64,000 bases of DNA from an uncultured Gammaproteobacteria bacterium (GTDB taxonomy: Bacteria; Pseudomonadota; Gammaproteobacteria; Eutrophobiales; Eutrophobiaceae), in assembly GCA_951812995.1 (NCBI GenBank), contig CATOTD010000001.1:240694-304693 (forward strand). Reading direction: 5' to 3'. Under the pieces are notes generated by a model that was not told where the DNA came from, did no database searches, and saw only the letters and a program-made list of their open reading frames with translations. Of the stretch, positions 37,525 to 48,542 are shown piece after piece (position 1 is the first letter of the stretch; every line of letters starts with the position of its first letter). Made by a program: the position numbers and the translations under genes.

Positions 37525-38181
37525 CCTGAGACCTTTGCACATAACACCTTATTTGAAAATTCTTATCTCGGCAATGGTTTAAGGTTCAGCCATTGTGCGT
37601 GATGTCTGGTCGTTGTTACCCCTGATCTTTGTCCTGACCAGAGCCTTTTACCGTTTTTTAGACGGGACAATCCTTAAAAAGGCTTGCGTTTGTTACCGAC
37701 TTCTCGCCCGCGCAGATGCCAGTGACCAACCGGATGCCCGCCGTGGTCGGGTCGGCGTGGGTCGAAGCCGATCGGAGCCAGACGGGCGAGGTCAAGCTGG
37801 GTCGATCCAGACTGGATGCGGGTCAAGCGGGTCGGGTATGGCTGGGTGTGGGTTGAGGCGGGCTGGGCATAGTCGGGCGTGGGTCGGGCGTCAACCGTGT
37901 CGCTGATCTAGGCTGGGTCCGCCTGGTGTTGCCTAGGTGCGGGTCAAGACCGAGCGGAGTCGATCGGGCGAGGTCAAGCGGGATCGGGCATGGCTGGATT
38001 AGGGTCAAGCTGAGTCGAAACGAGTTAAGCAGGGTCAAGTATGGCTGAGTCAAGTCGGGCGTGGGTCGGGTGTCAACCGTGTCGCTGATCTAGGCTGGGC
38101 CCGCCTGGTGTTGCCTGGGTGCGGGTCAAGCTGAGTCGATACGAGCCGGGGCAAGTAACGCTTTAGTACAAAGGTCTCAGG
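37525..38181. mobile_element. R element R1, 657 bp, perfect 13-bp inverted ends
   Basis: CCTGAGACCTTTG at 37525-37537 and its exact complement CAAAGGTCTCAGG at 38169-38181 bound the element. Inside the left end is a ~170-base unique head (ttgaaaattcttatctcgg, gccattgtgcgtgatg, gttacccctgatctttg). From about 37735 a G-rich core of words gtcgggc, gtcaagc, gctgggt and gagtcg recurs with mostly 5-base periodicity. A ~100-base block (gtcaaccgtgtcgctgatct and its surroundings) occurs twice, at about 37890 and 38070. The tail is aacgctttagtacaaag. No transposase; frames across it are repeat artefacts. Confidence 0.75.
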
Positions 38182-38328
38182 CTTTGAGGATAGATCCGTC
38201 TAGTGATTGTGCTTGGAAGAGAAAAAGGTTAGTAGCAACAGGATAAAACGCATTATTGTGCGCATAAAATCATGCACAGAACCTTATAATAATTTGTAAA
38301 CCCAGGCTTTTAATCAGAGGGTTCTTAG

Positions 38329-39771
38329 CTAAACGGGTGCGGGTAAGTCTGATGCTCCCATCAGATATGCGTCAACGGCCGCCGCCGCGCTTCTGCCTTC
38401 CGCAATCGCCCATACAATCAAGCTCTGACCATGTTGCATATCACCAGCAACAAACACGCCCGCTACACTCGTTTGCCAGTTTTCTTGCCAAACGTTGGTA
38501 CGATCGTTGAGATGGATTCCGAGTTGTTCGACCAAACCATTTTTTTCGGCACCCACAAAACCCATTGCCAGAAACACATAATCTGCTTTCAACATTTCTT
38601 TGCTATGCGGCACGTCGTTGAATATTGTACGACCCGCCTCGCGTTGCAGGGTTACTTTAGTTAATTCAAGCGCGGTCAGATTACCATCGGCATCGCCGTG
38701 GAATTTTTTCGTCTGCACTGAATAAACCCGTTCACCACCTTCTTCGTGCGCGGAGGCAGTACGATAGATGAACGGCCATTGCGGCCATGGATTATCTGCT
38801 GCACGTGCTTGCGGTGGACGCGGCATGATTTCCAGTGAGGTTACCGAGGCCGCACCTTGCCTGTGCGCGGTACCAATACAATCGGCACCCGTATCACCCC
38901 CGCCAATAATGATGACGTGTCTGTCTTTTACATTGATCAATTCTTCGCCCAAAATCACATCGCCCATACAAACACGATTTGATTGTGACAGGAACTCCAT
39001 CGCTTGGTAGATGCCTTTTAACTGGCGACCCGGGATAGGTAAGTCGCGGCGCACGCTGGCACCACCGCATAACACGAGCGCATCAAATGTTTTTTTTAGT
39101 TCTGTTGCATCGATGTCGATGCCGATATGGCTGTTTGGCTTGAAGATCACCCCCTCGGCCGCCATCTGTTCCATGCGGCGGTCAAGGCGACTCTTTTCCA
39201 TCTTAAATTCCGGAATGCCGTAACGCATTAAGCCACCGATGCGATCATCTCTCTCAAACAAGGTTACATCATGTCCAGCGCGTGCCAGTTGTTGTGCGGC
39301 GGCCATACCGGCCGGCCCCGAGCCAATCACCCCAACCTTCTTGCCCGTTTTCCTTGTCGGTATCTCAGGTTTGATCCAGCCGTTTTCCCAGGCCTTATCA
39401 ATAATAGCCAGTTCAACGGCCTTGATGGTCACCGGATCGTCGTTGATATCCAACACACACGAGCCTTCACAGGGTGCTGGACAGAGGGTGCCGGTAAACT
39501 CAGGAAAGTTGTTCGTGGCATGTAGACGTTTGATCGCGGCCTGCCATTGATCGCGATAGACCAGATCGTTCCAGTCTGGAATCAAGTTGCCCAACGGACA
39601 ACCTTGATGGCAGAAAGGAATGCCGCAATCCATGCACCGCGAGGCTTGTTCTTTTAACGCCGCGACTGGCCACGGTTGCATAACCTGCTTCCAGTCTTGC
39701 TTGCGTTCTGTTATGGGACGATAAGGTTGTTTGATCCGGCTGTGTTCCATAAATCCGGTTATCTTACCCAT
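38329..39771 (-). CDS. gltD: Glutamate synthase small subunit
   Basis: NADPH-binding beta subunit of glutamate synthase, feeding electrons to GltB. The 480 residues fit. N-terminal iron-sulfur cysteines are in [17 protein letters not shown] and [11 protein letters not shown]; the FAD-binding motif is [19 protein letters not shown], the NADPH-binding motif [20 protein letters not shown], and the C-terminal FAD motif [18 protein letters not shown]. It overlaps the end of gltB by eight bases, indicating translational coupling. Confidence 0.97.
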   Translation of the reverse strand: MGKITGFMEHSRIKQPYRPITERKQDWKQVMQPWPVAALKEQASRCMDCGIPFCHQGCPLGNLIPDWNDLVYRDQWQAAIKRLHATNNFPEFTGTLCPAPCEGSCVLDINDDPVTIKAVELAIIDKAWENGWIKPEIPTRKTGKKVGVIGSGPAGMAAAQQLARAGHDVTLFERDDRIGGLMRYGIPEFKMEKSRLDRRMEQMAAEGVIFKPNSHIGIDIDATELKKTFDALVLCGGASVRRDLPIPGRQLKGIYQAMEFLSQSNRVCMGDVILGEELINVKDRHVIIIGGGDTGADCIGTAHRQGAASVTSLEIMPRPPQARAADNPWPQWPFIYRTASAHEEGGERVYSVQTKKFHGDADGNLTALELTKVTLQREAGRTIFNDVPHSKEMLKADYVFLAMGFVGAEKNGLVEQLGIHLNDRTNVWQENWQTSVAGVFVAGDMQHGQSLIVWAIAEGRSAAAAVDAYLMGASDLPAPV

Positions 39772-42700
39772 GGGCTGCCTCCATGATGGCCTCTGCTTCA
39801 GACAGCCCTCTTTCTTTGCCGCGTTTGATGGCTTCTAATACACGTTTGTATTGTCTTGGCATGACCTTGACAAATTTAGTTTGATATTCTTTCCAGTTGT
39901 TCAGGATCTGTTCGGCAACGGTACTTTGTGTGTATTGCAGATGTCTTGTCAGTAGGCTTTTCACGAGATCGACATCTTCTGTGGTTGCCAGCGTTTCGAG
40001 ATTGACCATGCCGGTATTGCAATGGATCGCAAAGTCGCCAACCTCATCGAGTACATAGGCGATACCTCCCGACATCCCCGCCGCGAAGTTGCGTCCAGTC
40101 TTACCGATAATCACAACGCGCCCGCCCGTCATGTATTCACAACCATGATCACCAACACCTTCAACAACCGTATTGACACCACTATTGCGTACACAGAAGC
40201 GCTCACCGGCAAGCCCGCGAAAATAAGCCTCGCCGCTGGTTGCACCATAGAGCACGACATTCCCGACCAGGATATTGTCTTCTGCGACAAAGGTTGATTT
40301 ACGTGGTGGATAGACGATGATCTTGCCGCCAGATAAACCCTTGCCGATGTAGTCATTCGCGTCGCCTTCCAGTGTCATGGTGACACCGCTTGGAACAAAG
40401 GCACCAAAGCTCATGCCGGCTGATCCATTAAAATGAATGTTTACCGTACCATCGGGCAAACCGGCACCGCCATAGCGCGTGGTGATATTGTAGCCAAGGA
40501 TAGTGCCAGTCGTACGATCGGTGTTCTTGATCGGCGATATGATGTCGATTTTCTTTTTATGCGCCAAGGCTGGCTTACTCAACGGCAACAATCGGTTCAT
40601 GTCGAGAGATTTTTCTAGTCCATGATCTTGTTTATTGACACAATAGATCGCATCGCCTGGGCGCGGTGTTGGTTTATGTAATATGTGGCTAAAATCCAGG
40701 CCTTTTGCCTTCCAGTGAGCGATAGCTTTTCGGGTTTCTAGTTTATCGACCTGCCCCACCATTTCATCGATAGTTCTGAACCCAAGTTCGGCCATGTACT
40801 CACGCACTTCTGCAGCAATATATCTAAAGAAATTTTCGACAAACTCAGGCTGTCCACTAAATTTTTTTGTGAGTTCTGGATCTTGTGTCGCAATACCGAC
40901 TGGACAGGTATTGAGATGACAGACACGCATCATGATACAACCCGATACGACTAGCGGTGCGGTTGAGAAACCAAACTCTTCCGCGCCGAGTAAGGCCGCG
41001 ATAACCACATCGCGCCCGGTCTTCAACTGACCATCCGTTTGCATAACAATGCGATCACGCAGGCCATTCATAACCAGTACTTGTTGCGTTTCGGCAACGC
41101 CCAACTCCCATGGCAGTCCGGCATGTTTGAGTGAGCTGATCGGTGATGCGCCAGTGCCACCATCATAACCCGAGATCAAAATCACATCGGAATGCGCCTT
41201 AGCAACACCCGCAGCAACGGTACCAACACCTACTTCCGCAACCAGTTTCACATGAATACGTGCCTTTGGATTGGCGTTCTTCAAGTCGTGGATCAGTTGC
41301 GCCAGATCTTCTATCGAATAGATATCATGGTGTGGTGGGGGCGAAATCAATTCGACCCACGGGGTTGAATGACGCACCTCGGCAATCCATGGATATGTCT
41401 TTGACCCCGGTAATTGTCCACCTTCGCCCGGCTTTGCACCCTGTGCCATTTTTATCTGGATATCATCGGCATTGGCCAGGTATTCGCTGGTCACACCGAA
41501 GCGACCAGACGCAACCTGCTTGATTGCACTGCGTCTCAGATCGCCATTCGCATCGGGTTTATAACGACTTGAGCTCTCCCCGCCTTCGCCCGTATTTGAT
41601 TTACCGCCGATACGATTCATTGCAATCGCCAGCGTTTCATGTGCTTCTTTACTGATGGAACCATAGGACATCGCGCCCGTTGAAAAACGTTTCATTATGT
41701 TCTCAATCGCCTCAACTTCGTCAAGTGGGATTGATTGGCCATCCTGCTTAAACTCAAACAACCCTCTTAACGTTGCCAGGTATTCGCTTTGCTTGTCAAC
41801 GAGTGCCGTATATTCTTTGAATATATTGTATTGCGCTGAGCGTGTAGCATGCTGTAACTTAAAGACGGTGTTCGGATTAAACAGATGATACTCACCATCG
41901 CGCCGCCATTGATATTCACCCCCGCCCGCCAGATCGGGATCTTTTATATTCCGCTCTGGAAAGGCATTGTGATGCCGCCGCCGGGTTTCTTCTGCGATTT
42001 CTTTTAGTCCAATGCCACCGATGCGCGAGGAGGTCCGGGCGAAGTATTTATCCACAAATTCCTTATGCAAACCCAAGGCTTCAAAGACCTGCGCACCGCG
42101 ATAAGACTGGATGGCCGAGATGCCCATCTTGGCCATGATCTTGATCACGCCCTTGTTCACGGCCGTAATAAAATTGGCCACGGCTTTTTTATGTTCCATT
42201 GCCGGTAAGTGGCCGTTATCGATTAACTCACCCAGGGTTTCAAATGCGAGGTAAGGATTTACTGCGCCTACACCGTAGCCCAGTAAAACCGCAAAGTGAT
42301 GCACTTCTCGCGGCTCACCGGATTCCAGGACAATGCCGACCTGTGCACGGGTGCCATTTTTTACAAGATGATGATGTAAACCAGCGGTGACGAGCAAGGC
42401 CGGGATAGCGGCATACGCTTTATCAATACCACGATCCGACAAAATGAGATAGGTATAACCATCTTTGATAGCCGCATCTGCTGCGGCATATACTTTTTGC
42501 AATGCTTCATCAAGTCCTTGCGCATCTTCAACAACCGGATACAAAATAGGAATAATGCTCGATTTGAATGCGGGTAAATTCATATCTCTGATACGTGCCA
42601 GTTCTTCATTGGTAATCACTGGTGATTTCAATTTGATCTGACGACAATGCTGAGGGCCAGGTACAAGCGGATTCTTTTCCGGGCCTATGGTTGAGCTGAC

Positions 42701-44320
42701 TTGGGTAACCAGTTGCTCGCGGATACTATCCAAGGGTGGATTGGTAACTTGTGCAAATAATTGTTTGAAATAATCGTATAACAAGCGCGAACGGTTTGAT
42801 AACACAGCCAATGCCGCATCGGTCCCCATTGACCCGATGGCTTCCATGCCTTGCGCCGCCATGGGCTTCATTAATATTTTTAGGTCTTCGTGGGAGTAGC
42901 CGAAGGCTTGTTGACGCTGCAAAAGCGTGTCTGGATCAGAGCCATGGATCTGTTTTGGATTTGGCAGGTTTTCAATCAAGATCATATTTTGTTGCAGCCA
43001 TTCGCCATACGGATGTGCGCGGGTGAATTGTTGCTTGATTTCATCATCCTCAATAATGCGGCCCTGTTTGGTGTCAACCATAAAGATACGACCTGGGTGC
43101 AGGCGATCTTTTATTTTTATATTCTCTGGCGGCACATCCAGCACACCAACTTCAGAGGCCATGATGACAATGTCATCATGCGTTACGTAGTAGCGTGAGG
43201 GACGTAAACCGTTGCGATCGAGTACGGCACCAATGACTTCACCATCGGTAAAGGATAATGATGCCGGCCCGTCCCAAGGCTCCATTAACGTCGCATGGTA
43301 TTCATAAAATGCCCGACGCTCGTCATCCATGGTTTCATGGCCCGACCAGGCCTCCGGGATCATCATTAAAACCACCAGTGGTAATGGCCGACCGGCCATG
43401 TGCAGAAACTCCATGACATTATCAAAGATCGCAGAATCACTGCCGCCTTCGATAACAATGGGAAACAGCTTCTGCAAATCATCACCCCATAGATCAGACT
43501 GGCATAACGCTTCGCGGGCATGCATCCAATTGGCATTACCGCGTATGGTATTGATTTCACCATTATGTGCAATGTATCGAAACGGATGCGCCAGATGCCA
43601 GGCTGGAAAGGTATTGGTTGAGAAACGTTGATGGACTAATGCTATTGCTGATTCGACATCAGTATTAGATAAATCGGGAAACATCGGCTTGATCTGGCTG
43701 CCTGTCAACATACCTTTATACACGAAGGTGCGGTATGACAGCGAAGGTACGTAGAATAAATTTTGCTCGGACAGGCCTCGGTGCCAAATCTCATTTTCTA
43801 CGCGCTTACGTATAACATACAGTTTACGTTCAAATGTGGCGGCATCAATAGCGCTGTTCTTGCCGATAAAAATCTGTTTGCAGGCAGGTTCGCTCGCAAC
43901 GGCTGTTGCACCTAATGATGAATCATCAGTAGGCACCACCCGCCAACCTAACAATGTTTGACCTTCCTCTTTAACCACGCTTGCAAAGACGCGCATACAT
44001 TGTGTTGATTGTGCGGCATCGGTTGGCAGAAATACCAGGCCGCTACCGTAGCTATCGGCATCAGGAAGCGCAATATTGATTTCTGCACAGACACGCTGGA
44101 AAAATGTATGCGGTTTTTGGATCAGTATGCCAACACCATCACCCGTATTTTCTTCACACCCACAAGCACCACGATGCGTTAAATTGCCAAGAATAGTTAA
44201 GGCATCTTCAATAATCTGATGGGACTTTTGCCCTTTCATGTGTGCAACAAAACCGAGGCCACAGGCATCATGTTCTGTCGAAGGGTCGTATAAACCCTGT
44301 TGCTCTGGCACTTTCTTCAT
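39764..44320 (-). CDS. gltB: Glutamate synthase large subunit
   Basis: The alpha subunit, which hydrolyses glutamine and adds ammonia to 2-oxoglutarate. A 19-residue propeptide precedes the nucleophile C20 ([17 protein letters not shown]). The amidotransferase domain runs to about residue 430, then the central domain and the FMN synthase domain ([36 protein letters not shown]). The 3Fe-4S cluster is in [20 protein letters not shown], and the C-terminal beta helix includes [16 protein letters not shown]. At 1518 residues it is full length. First gene of gltBD. Confidence 0.98.
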   Translation of the reverse strand: MKKVPEQQGLYDPSTEHDACGLGFVAHMKGQKSHQIIEDALTILGNLTHRGACGCEENTGDGVGILIQKPHTFFQRVCAEINIALPDADSYGSGLVFLPTDAAQSTQCMRVFASVVKEEGQTLLGWRVVPTDDSSLGATAVASEPACKQIFIGKNSAIDAATFERKLYVIRKRVENEIWHRGLSEQNLFYVPSLSYRTFVYKGMLTGSQIKPMFPDLSNTDVESAIALVHQRFSTNTFPAWHLAHPFRYIAHNGEINTIRGNANWMHAREALCQSDLWGDDLQKLFPIVIEGGSDSAIFDNVMEFLHMAGRPLPLVVLMMIPEAWSGHETMDDERRAFYEYHATLMEPWDGPASLSFTDGEVIGAVLDRNGLRPSRYYVTHDDIVIMASEVGVLDVPPENIKIKDRLHPGRIFMVDTKQGRIIEDDEIKQQFTRAHPYGEWLQQNMILIENLPNPKQIHGSDPDTLLQRQQAFGYSHEDLKILMKPMAAQGMEAIGSMGTDAALAVLSNRSRLLYDYFKQLFAQVTNPPLDSIREQLVTQVSSTIGPEKNPLVPGPQHCRQIKLKSPVITNEELARIRDMNLPAFKSSIIPILYPVVEDAQGLDEALQKVYAAADAAIKDGYTYLILSDRGIDKAYAAIPALLVTAGLHHHLVKNGTRAQVGIVLESGEPREVHHFAVLLGYGVGAVNPYLAFETLGELIDNGHLPAMEHKKAVANFITAVNKGVIKIMAKMGISAIQSYRGAQVFEALGLHKEFVDKYFARTSSRIGGIGLKEIAEETRRRHHNAFPERNIKDPDLAGGGEYQWRRDGEYHLFNPNTVFKLQHATRSAQYNIFKEYTALVDKQSEYLATLRGLFEFKQDGQSIPLDEVEAIENIMKRFSTGAMSYGSISKEAHETLAIAMNRIGGKSNTGEGGESSSRYKPDANGDLRRSAIKQVASGRFGVTSEYLANADDIQIKMAQGAKPGEGGQLPGSKTYPWIAEVRHSTPWVELISPPPHHDIYSIEDLAQLIHDLKNANPKARIHVKLVAEVGVGTVAAGVAKAHSDVILISGYDGGTGASPISSLKHAGLPWELGVAETQQVLVMNGLRDRIVMQTDGQLKTGRDVVIAALLGAEEFGFSTAPLVVSGCIMMRVCHLNTCPVGIATQDPELTKKFSGQPEFVENFFRYIAAEVREYMAELGFRTIDEMVGQVDKLETRKAIAHWKAKGLDFSHILHKPTPRPGDAIYCVNKQDHGLEKSLDMNRLLPLSKPALAHKKKIDIISPIKNTDRTTGTILGYNITTRYGGAGLPDGTVNIHFNGSAGMSFGAFVPSGVTMTLEGDANDYIGKGLSGGKIIVYPPRKSTFVAEDNILVGNVVLYGATSGEAYFRGLAGERFCVRNSGVNTVVEGVGDHGCEYMTGGRVVIIGKTGRNFAAGMSGGIAYVLDEVGDFAIHCNTGMVNLETLATTEDVDLVKSLLTRHLQYTQSTVAEQILNNWKEYQTKFVKVMPRQYKRVLEAIKRGKERGLSEAEAIMEAAHG

Positions 44321-44485
44321 ACTGGATTTACTCTATTGTTTGGTTGGCTCGCCCAAGTACAAAACCGTTCATGTGGGTTATGCTGAAACAAGCCAAGAAA
44401 CCACGCCCAAGAAAACACTACATGCTCTTTTTATTGTTATTATTTAACCCGACTTTCCCCATTCCCGCCAGTTAAGGAAACGGCA

Positions 44486-44514
44486 ATTATAATAAAGCAC
44501 CCGATGCATGTCAC
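44486..44514 (-). promoter_or_regulatory. Promoter of gltBD
   Basis: On the minus strand GTGACA (44514-44509) and a consensus TATAAT (44491-44486) are spaced 17 bases. Transcription would start near 44479 and leave a leader of about 160 nucleotides before gltB. I see nothing else in the 348-base gltB-dgt gap. Confidence 0.6.
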
Positions 44515-44668
44515 GGGCTACATAAAACGTGGCAGACATTCTATTTTAAGTGCGTATATAAGAAGTTCACCTAATTTAGCGTTAAATATAGTAATTTAAT
44601 GATTATTAATGCGTGTTTTTCTTGTTCTATATCTATTTGATCGGGATTAATACCTGCCTATTTTTTTG

Positions 44669-45862
44669 CTATTTTAGCCGATTTTCAATGCTACCCTTAA
44701 AATATTTTTCCTGTGATTTGCCTGTAATTCTTTCTATTTCTGTAAAAGCAAAACGATCTGTCATGCCAGCAATATAATCAGCAATCATTCTGGCTTTAGC
44801 GGTTTCATCTTTAAGGTCTATGTTATTGTCCATAGCGGATTGTAATTTATTTGTCAGCAAACCAGGATTTTTCATGTAGGCCTGAAATAGATAACTGATA
44901 ATCTCCTTGGCCCTATCGGCCGTTGTTTTGACGCGCTCATGTTGGTATAAATTCAGCCGCAGATATTTTTTCAATGCCTGATGCATGGTCTCAATGGGCT
45001 GGCTCATTTTTATAAGCGATTGGCCACATGTTCTGACCGCATCAATCGCATCAGGTTTGACACTATTGATCATCTCTGCGCTAGTCTGGATAAGATCGTC
45101 TACAACATTGTTGATCATTCTTCTAATAATTTCATGCCGTAGCTGATCTGCTACTAGATTCGGCCATTTATCGCGGACTATTTTGTAATGAACATCAAAC
45201 AATTCACAGTCTCTTAATGCTTCACTATCGAGTAGACCAGCTCTTAATCCATCATCTATATCATGATTGTTATAAGCAATTTCATCGGCGATATTCGCTA
45301 TTTGTGCTTCAATGCCAGGTTTATCATTATTGATAAACCGCTTCCCTAGTTCACCAAGGGTGGCCGCATTGCTACGTGAACAATGTTTTAATATCCCCTC
45401 TCGTGTTTCAAATGTCAGGTTTAGACCAGGAAAACTGGCGTAACGCGCCTCTAATTTATCGACAATCCTGATTGACTGGAGATTATGTTCAAACCCGCCG
45501 TATTCTCGCATACAGATATTGAGCGCATCTTGGCCTGCGTGTCCAAACGGTGTGTGGCCAAGATCATGTGCCAAACATATCGCTTCTGTTAGATCTTCAT
45601 TCACATTCATGGCCCGGGCAATAGTCCTGCCTATTTGAGCAACCTCAATGGAATGCGTCAGGCGAGTGCGAAACATATCGCCTTCGTGGTTTAAAAAAAC
45701 CTGGGTTTTATATTCAAGACGCCGAAATGCGGAGGAATGTATGATGCGGTCACGGTCACGTTGATATTGACTTCGATACACTGCCTCGTCGTCCAGATAT
45801 ACGCGTCCCTTCGAGTTATCGGCATGTGCAGCATATACGGCTAGATCATTTACCACCGTCAA
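44669..45862 (-). CDS. dgt: Deoxyguanosinetriphosphate triphosphohydrolase-like protein
   Basis: HD-domain phosphohydrolase that releases triphosphate from dNTPs. The 397 residues correspond to the shorter, type-2 subfamily. Metal-binding residues are in RLTHSIEVAQIGRTIARAM and CLAHDLGHTPFGHAGQDAL, with ANIADEIAYNNHDIDDGLRA supplying the next ligand. The start at 45862 is four bases after aroB, so it is the third gene of aroK-aroB-dgt. The C terminus (ITGKSQEKYFKGS) is complete. Confidence 0.95.
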   Translation of the reverse strand: MTVVNDLAVYAAHADNSKGRVYLDDEAVYRSQYQRDRDRIIHSSAFRRLEYKTQVFLNHEGDMFRTRLTHSIEVAQIGRTIARAMNVNEDLTEAICLAHDLGHTPFGHAGQDALNICMREYGGFEHNLQSIRIVDKLEARYASFPGLNLTFETREGILKHCSRSNAATLGELGKRFINNDKPGIEAQIANIADEIAYNNHDIDDGLRAGLLDSEALRDCELFDVHYKIVRDKWPNLVADQLRHEIIRRMINNVVDDLIQTSAEMINSVKPDAIDAVRTCGQSLIKMSQPIETMHQALKKYLRLNLYQHERVKTTADRAKEIISYLFQAYMKNPGLLTNKLQSAMDNNIDLKDETAKARMIADYIAGMTDRFAFTEIERITGKSQEKYFKGSIENRLK

Positions 45863-45866
45863 CCTC

Positions 45867-46946
45867 TCATCCCAGAAAATAGTTAATCGTTTCCGTTAAT
45901 GCCTGCCGCGTATAGTCGGCAGTAATGATGGCATCACCAATATCATCCAACAAGACTAAATATAAAACGCCTTCTTTCGATTTTTTATCAACTTTCATGT
46001 TTTCAAGCATTTGTTCGAGTTTTATATTTTTATGAATTTTAGTCGGTAATTGTGCCCGCTCTAATAGTGATTTTATCCTGTCAACCTGTGCTTGACCTAT
46101 GAACCCAAGACGCATTGACAAATCTGCCGCCATCAACATGCCGCAACCGACCGCCTCGCCATGCAACCATTCCTTATAAGACAGGGCAGTTTCGATTGCG
46201 TGGCCGAAAGTATGCCCTAGATTCAATGTAGCCCTGATGCCCGTCTCTCTTTCATCTTGCACGACGACGGCCACTTTATTAAGGCAACTACGTTCTATAG
46301 CGTAAGTTAGCGCATCATTATCACGGTCAATTAATAATGACATATTAGCTTCTAGCCATTCATAAAATGCTTTATCTCTAATCAGACCGTATTTTATAAT
46401 TTCGGCCAACCCGGCCAATAATTCTCTATCGGGCAAAGAGCCGAGTACCGTCGTGTCTGCAAATACAGCACAGGGTTGGTAAAATGCACCGATCATATTT
46501 TTACCGAGCGGATGGTTTATTGCGGTTTTACCACCCATTGATGAATCAACTTGTGCGAGCAATGTGGTTGGTATTTGCATAAATTTAACACCGCGTTGAT
46601 AACAGGCGGCCGCAAAACCAGTTAGATCGCCAATAACCCCGCCGCCTAAAGCGATCAATAGGCAGGTTCGATTAAATTTTCTCTCTATTAAGCGCGTGAT
46701 AATCAGATTCAAACTGTCAACAGACTTGAAACGTTCACCATCTGGCAATATCAAAACGTCATAGTCCACGCCAGAGAGATTATTTTCTATAACGTGCAGA
46801 TATAAAGGCGCAATGGTTTCATTAGTCACGATCAATATCTGCTTGCTCGTAATCTGTTTATTTATTAACGCTGCATCAACAAGCATGGACGCGCCAATAT
46901 AAATGGGATAACTGCGTTCGTCTAAATCAACCGTTATTACTTTCAT
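45867..46946 (-). CDS. aroB: 3-dehydroquinate synthase
   Basis: Second step of the shikimate pathway. A 359-residue protein with the NAD-binding DGERFKSVDSL region, LIALGGGVIGDLTGFAAACY, PTTLLAQVDSSMGGKTAINH and the zinc ligands in NLGHTFGHAIETAL and WLHGEAVGCGM. Its start overlaps the aroK stop by four bases. Confidence 0.97.
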   Translation of the reverse strand: MKVITVDLDERSYPIYIGASMLVDAALINKQITSKQILIVTNETIAPLYLHVIENNLSGVDYDVLILPDGERFKSVDSLNLIITRLIERKFNRTCLLIALGGGVIGDLTGFAAACYQRGVKFMQIPTTLLAQVDSSMGGKTAINHPLGKNMIGAFYQPCAVFADTTVLGSLPDRELLAGLAEIIKYGLIRDKAFYEWLEANMSLLIDRDNDALTYAIERSCLNKVAVVVQDERETGIRATLNLGHTFGHAIETALSYKEWLHGEAVGCGMLMAADLSMRLGFIGQAQVDRIKSLLERAQLPTKIHKNIKLEQMLENMKVDKKSKEGVLYLVLLDDIGDAIITADYTRQALTETINYFLG

Positions 46947-47461
46947 GCTTCGTCAATCAATTTTATTATCGTCCGTATTATTTGCCTTACGGTCATTGCA
47001 TCAATATCAACAATTTCATCTGCCAGAGCAGTATACAGGGATTCTCTCTCATTGAGGATTGTTCTTATTCGTTGTAAACGGTCATCGCCTTGCAATAACG
47101 GCCGGCGTTTGTCATTAGCGATCCGATTACACAGCCTCTCGGGCTTTGATTTAAGGTAGATGACTAATCCGCTACGTTTAAGATTTTCCCTGTTCTCAGG
47201 CTGAACGACAGCACCGCCACCTGTTGCTAATACGATATTATTCAGCATTGTAAGTTCGCTGATAACTTGAGCCTCACGTTTCCTGAATCCTGTTTCGCCT
47301 TCGATGGCAAAGATTAAAGCGATGTCTGCACCAGTACGCTGTTCAATTTCATGATCAGAATCATAGAAATCGATCGAAAGTCTTTTCGCCAATCGCCGAC
47401 CTATAGTCGTCTTCCCGGCACCCATTGAGCCTATCAAGATGATGTTTTTAGAATGTGTCAC
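46943..47461 (-). CDS. aroK: Shikimate kinase
   Basis: Phosphorylates shikimate. A 172-residue P-loop kinase: Walker A GSMGAGKTTIGRRLA, shikimate-binding DSDHEIEQRTG and GETGFRKREA, and GGGAVVQPENRE. The lid region is around RRPLLQGDDRLQRI. First gene of the aroK-aroB-dgt operon; pilQ, its common upstream neighbour, is not here. Confidence 0.97.
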   Translation of the reverse strand: MTHSKNIILIGSMGAGKTTIGRRLAKRLSIDFYDSDHEIEQRTGADIALIFAIEGETGFRKREAQVISELTMLNNIVLATGGGAVVQPENRENLKRSGLVIYLKSKPERLCNRIANDKRRPLLQGDDRLQRIRTILNERESLYTALADEIVDIDAMTVRQIIRTIIKLIDEA

Positions 47462-47908
47462 TGGAAATGATCTATTGAATTTCGCTGTTGTCTCGTCAAT
47501 TTTTACATCAACGGGTGAGTGTTACGTACAGATTATCAAGCAACAGGCCGTTTCGTAATAAAATAAACAGTGTTGGTCTCGCAAAGCGTCTTAAGTTGCA
47601 ATATACGCAAAATCCATTGTATGCTTTTTGTGAGTTTCGACTGACATTTAATAAAAGTCAATACCTGTCCAGGCACTGAATCTGAACAAGCATTTATATT
47701 TTCATGCCATGATTCCGTATCATTATGTCCCCGCTACATAACAAAAATTGCGCATAAAAATAGACTTGTAGAATAGACGGATTAAAGCGAAAATGATTTG
47801 TTCCCTGAAGTTCACAATGTGATCACAACACATAGTCTTTTATGCAATGTGAGTTAATACCGTGATAAATAGTTCGATAATTTTTAATAATTTACAGGAG
47901 ATAAAATT
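47462..47908. other. Intergenic region between aroK and ssb
   Basis: This 447-base divergent gap must hold the promoters of both genes. The 63-codon frame in it has no ribosome-binding site or family likeness. I see a short palindrome tgtgatcaca at about 47818 but no clear -35/-10 pair or LexA box. Confidence 0.4.
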
Positions 47909-48376
47909 ATGGCAAGAGGTGTCAATAAAGTCATTCTAATTGGTAATCTGGGTAACGATCCAGACATTCGATACACTGCTAGTGGTGCGGCGATAGCCAA
48001 TATCAGTCTTGCTACCACCACGTCATGGAAAGATAAAAACAGCGGCGAACAACAGGAACGAACCGAATGGCATCGTGTTGTTTTTTTCGGACGGCTTGCT
48101 GAAATTGTTGGCGAATATCTTAAAAAAGGCTCTCAAGTGTATGTTGAAGGTCGCTTGCAAACCAACAAATGGCAGGATAAGGAAGGTGCTGACCGCTATA
48201 CCACGGAGATTATAGCTAATGAGATGCAGATGCTAGGTAGCAAGTCTGACAGTTCAGCAAATTATGCACCAGCCGCCCAATCTGAGCAATACCGTGCCCC
48301 AGAGCCTCAACCTGCCGCTACTGCATCAACAACCGTTGCAAAAGAGGATGATTTTGATGACGATATCCCGTTTTAG
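47909..48376 (+). CDS. ssb: Single-stranded DNA-binding protein
   Basis: A 155-residue SSB. The OB fold shows [40 protein letters not shown] and [16 protein letters not shown] flexible glutamine/proline/alanine linker leads to the acidic protein-interaction tip [14 protein letters not shown] precedes the ATG. It is transcribed alone, with pyk downstream at 167 bases. Confidence 0.97.
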   Translation: MARGVNKVILIGNLGNDPDIRYTASGAAIANISLATTTSWKDKNSGEQQERTEWHRVVFFGRLAEIVGEYLKKGSQVYVEGRLQTNKWQDKEGADRYTTEIIANEMQMLGSKSDSSANYAPAAQSEQYRAPEPQPAATASTTVAKEDDFDDDIPF

Positions 48377-48542
48377 CAGTGGCTTCAGGCTCATCAGTAG
48401 CATACGCTTGTCAACCCTAAAATAAATTGATCGTCCATGAATCGTTGTCACTGTATAATGCAAGTTGAGAGATATTGCAAAAGCCATATAGTTATGATGA
48501 TCTGGAACATTAACCAGCTTACTGACACAGAATGTACTGATT

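Noticed and set aside
39239..43631. Numerous plus-strand frames of 60-100 codons opposite gltB and gltD
   Set aside because: Antisense shadows of two strongly identified long genes.
47488..47679. A 63-codon frame in the aroK-ssb gap
   Set aside because: No ribosome-binding site and no protein-like pattern.
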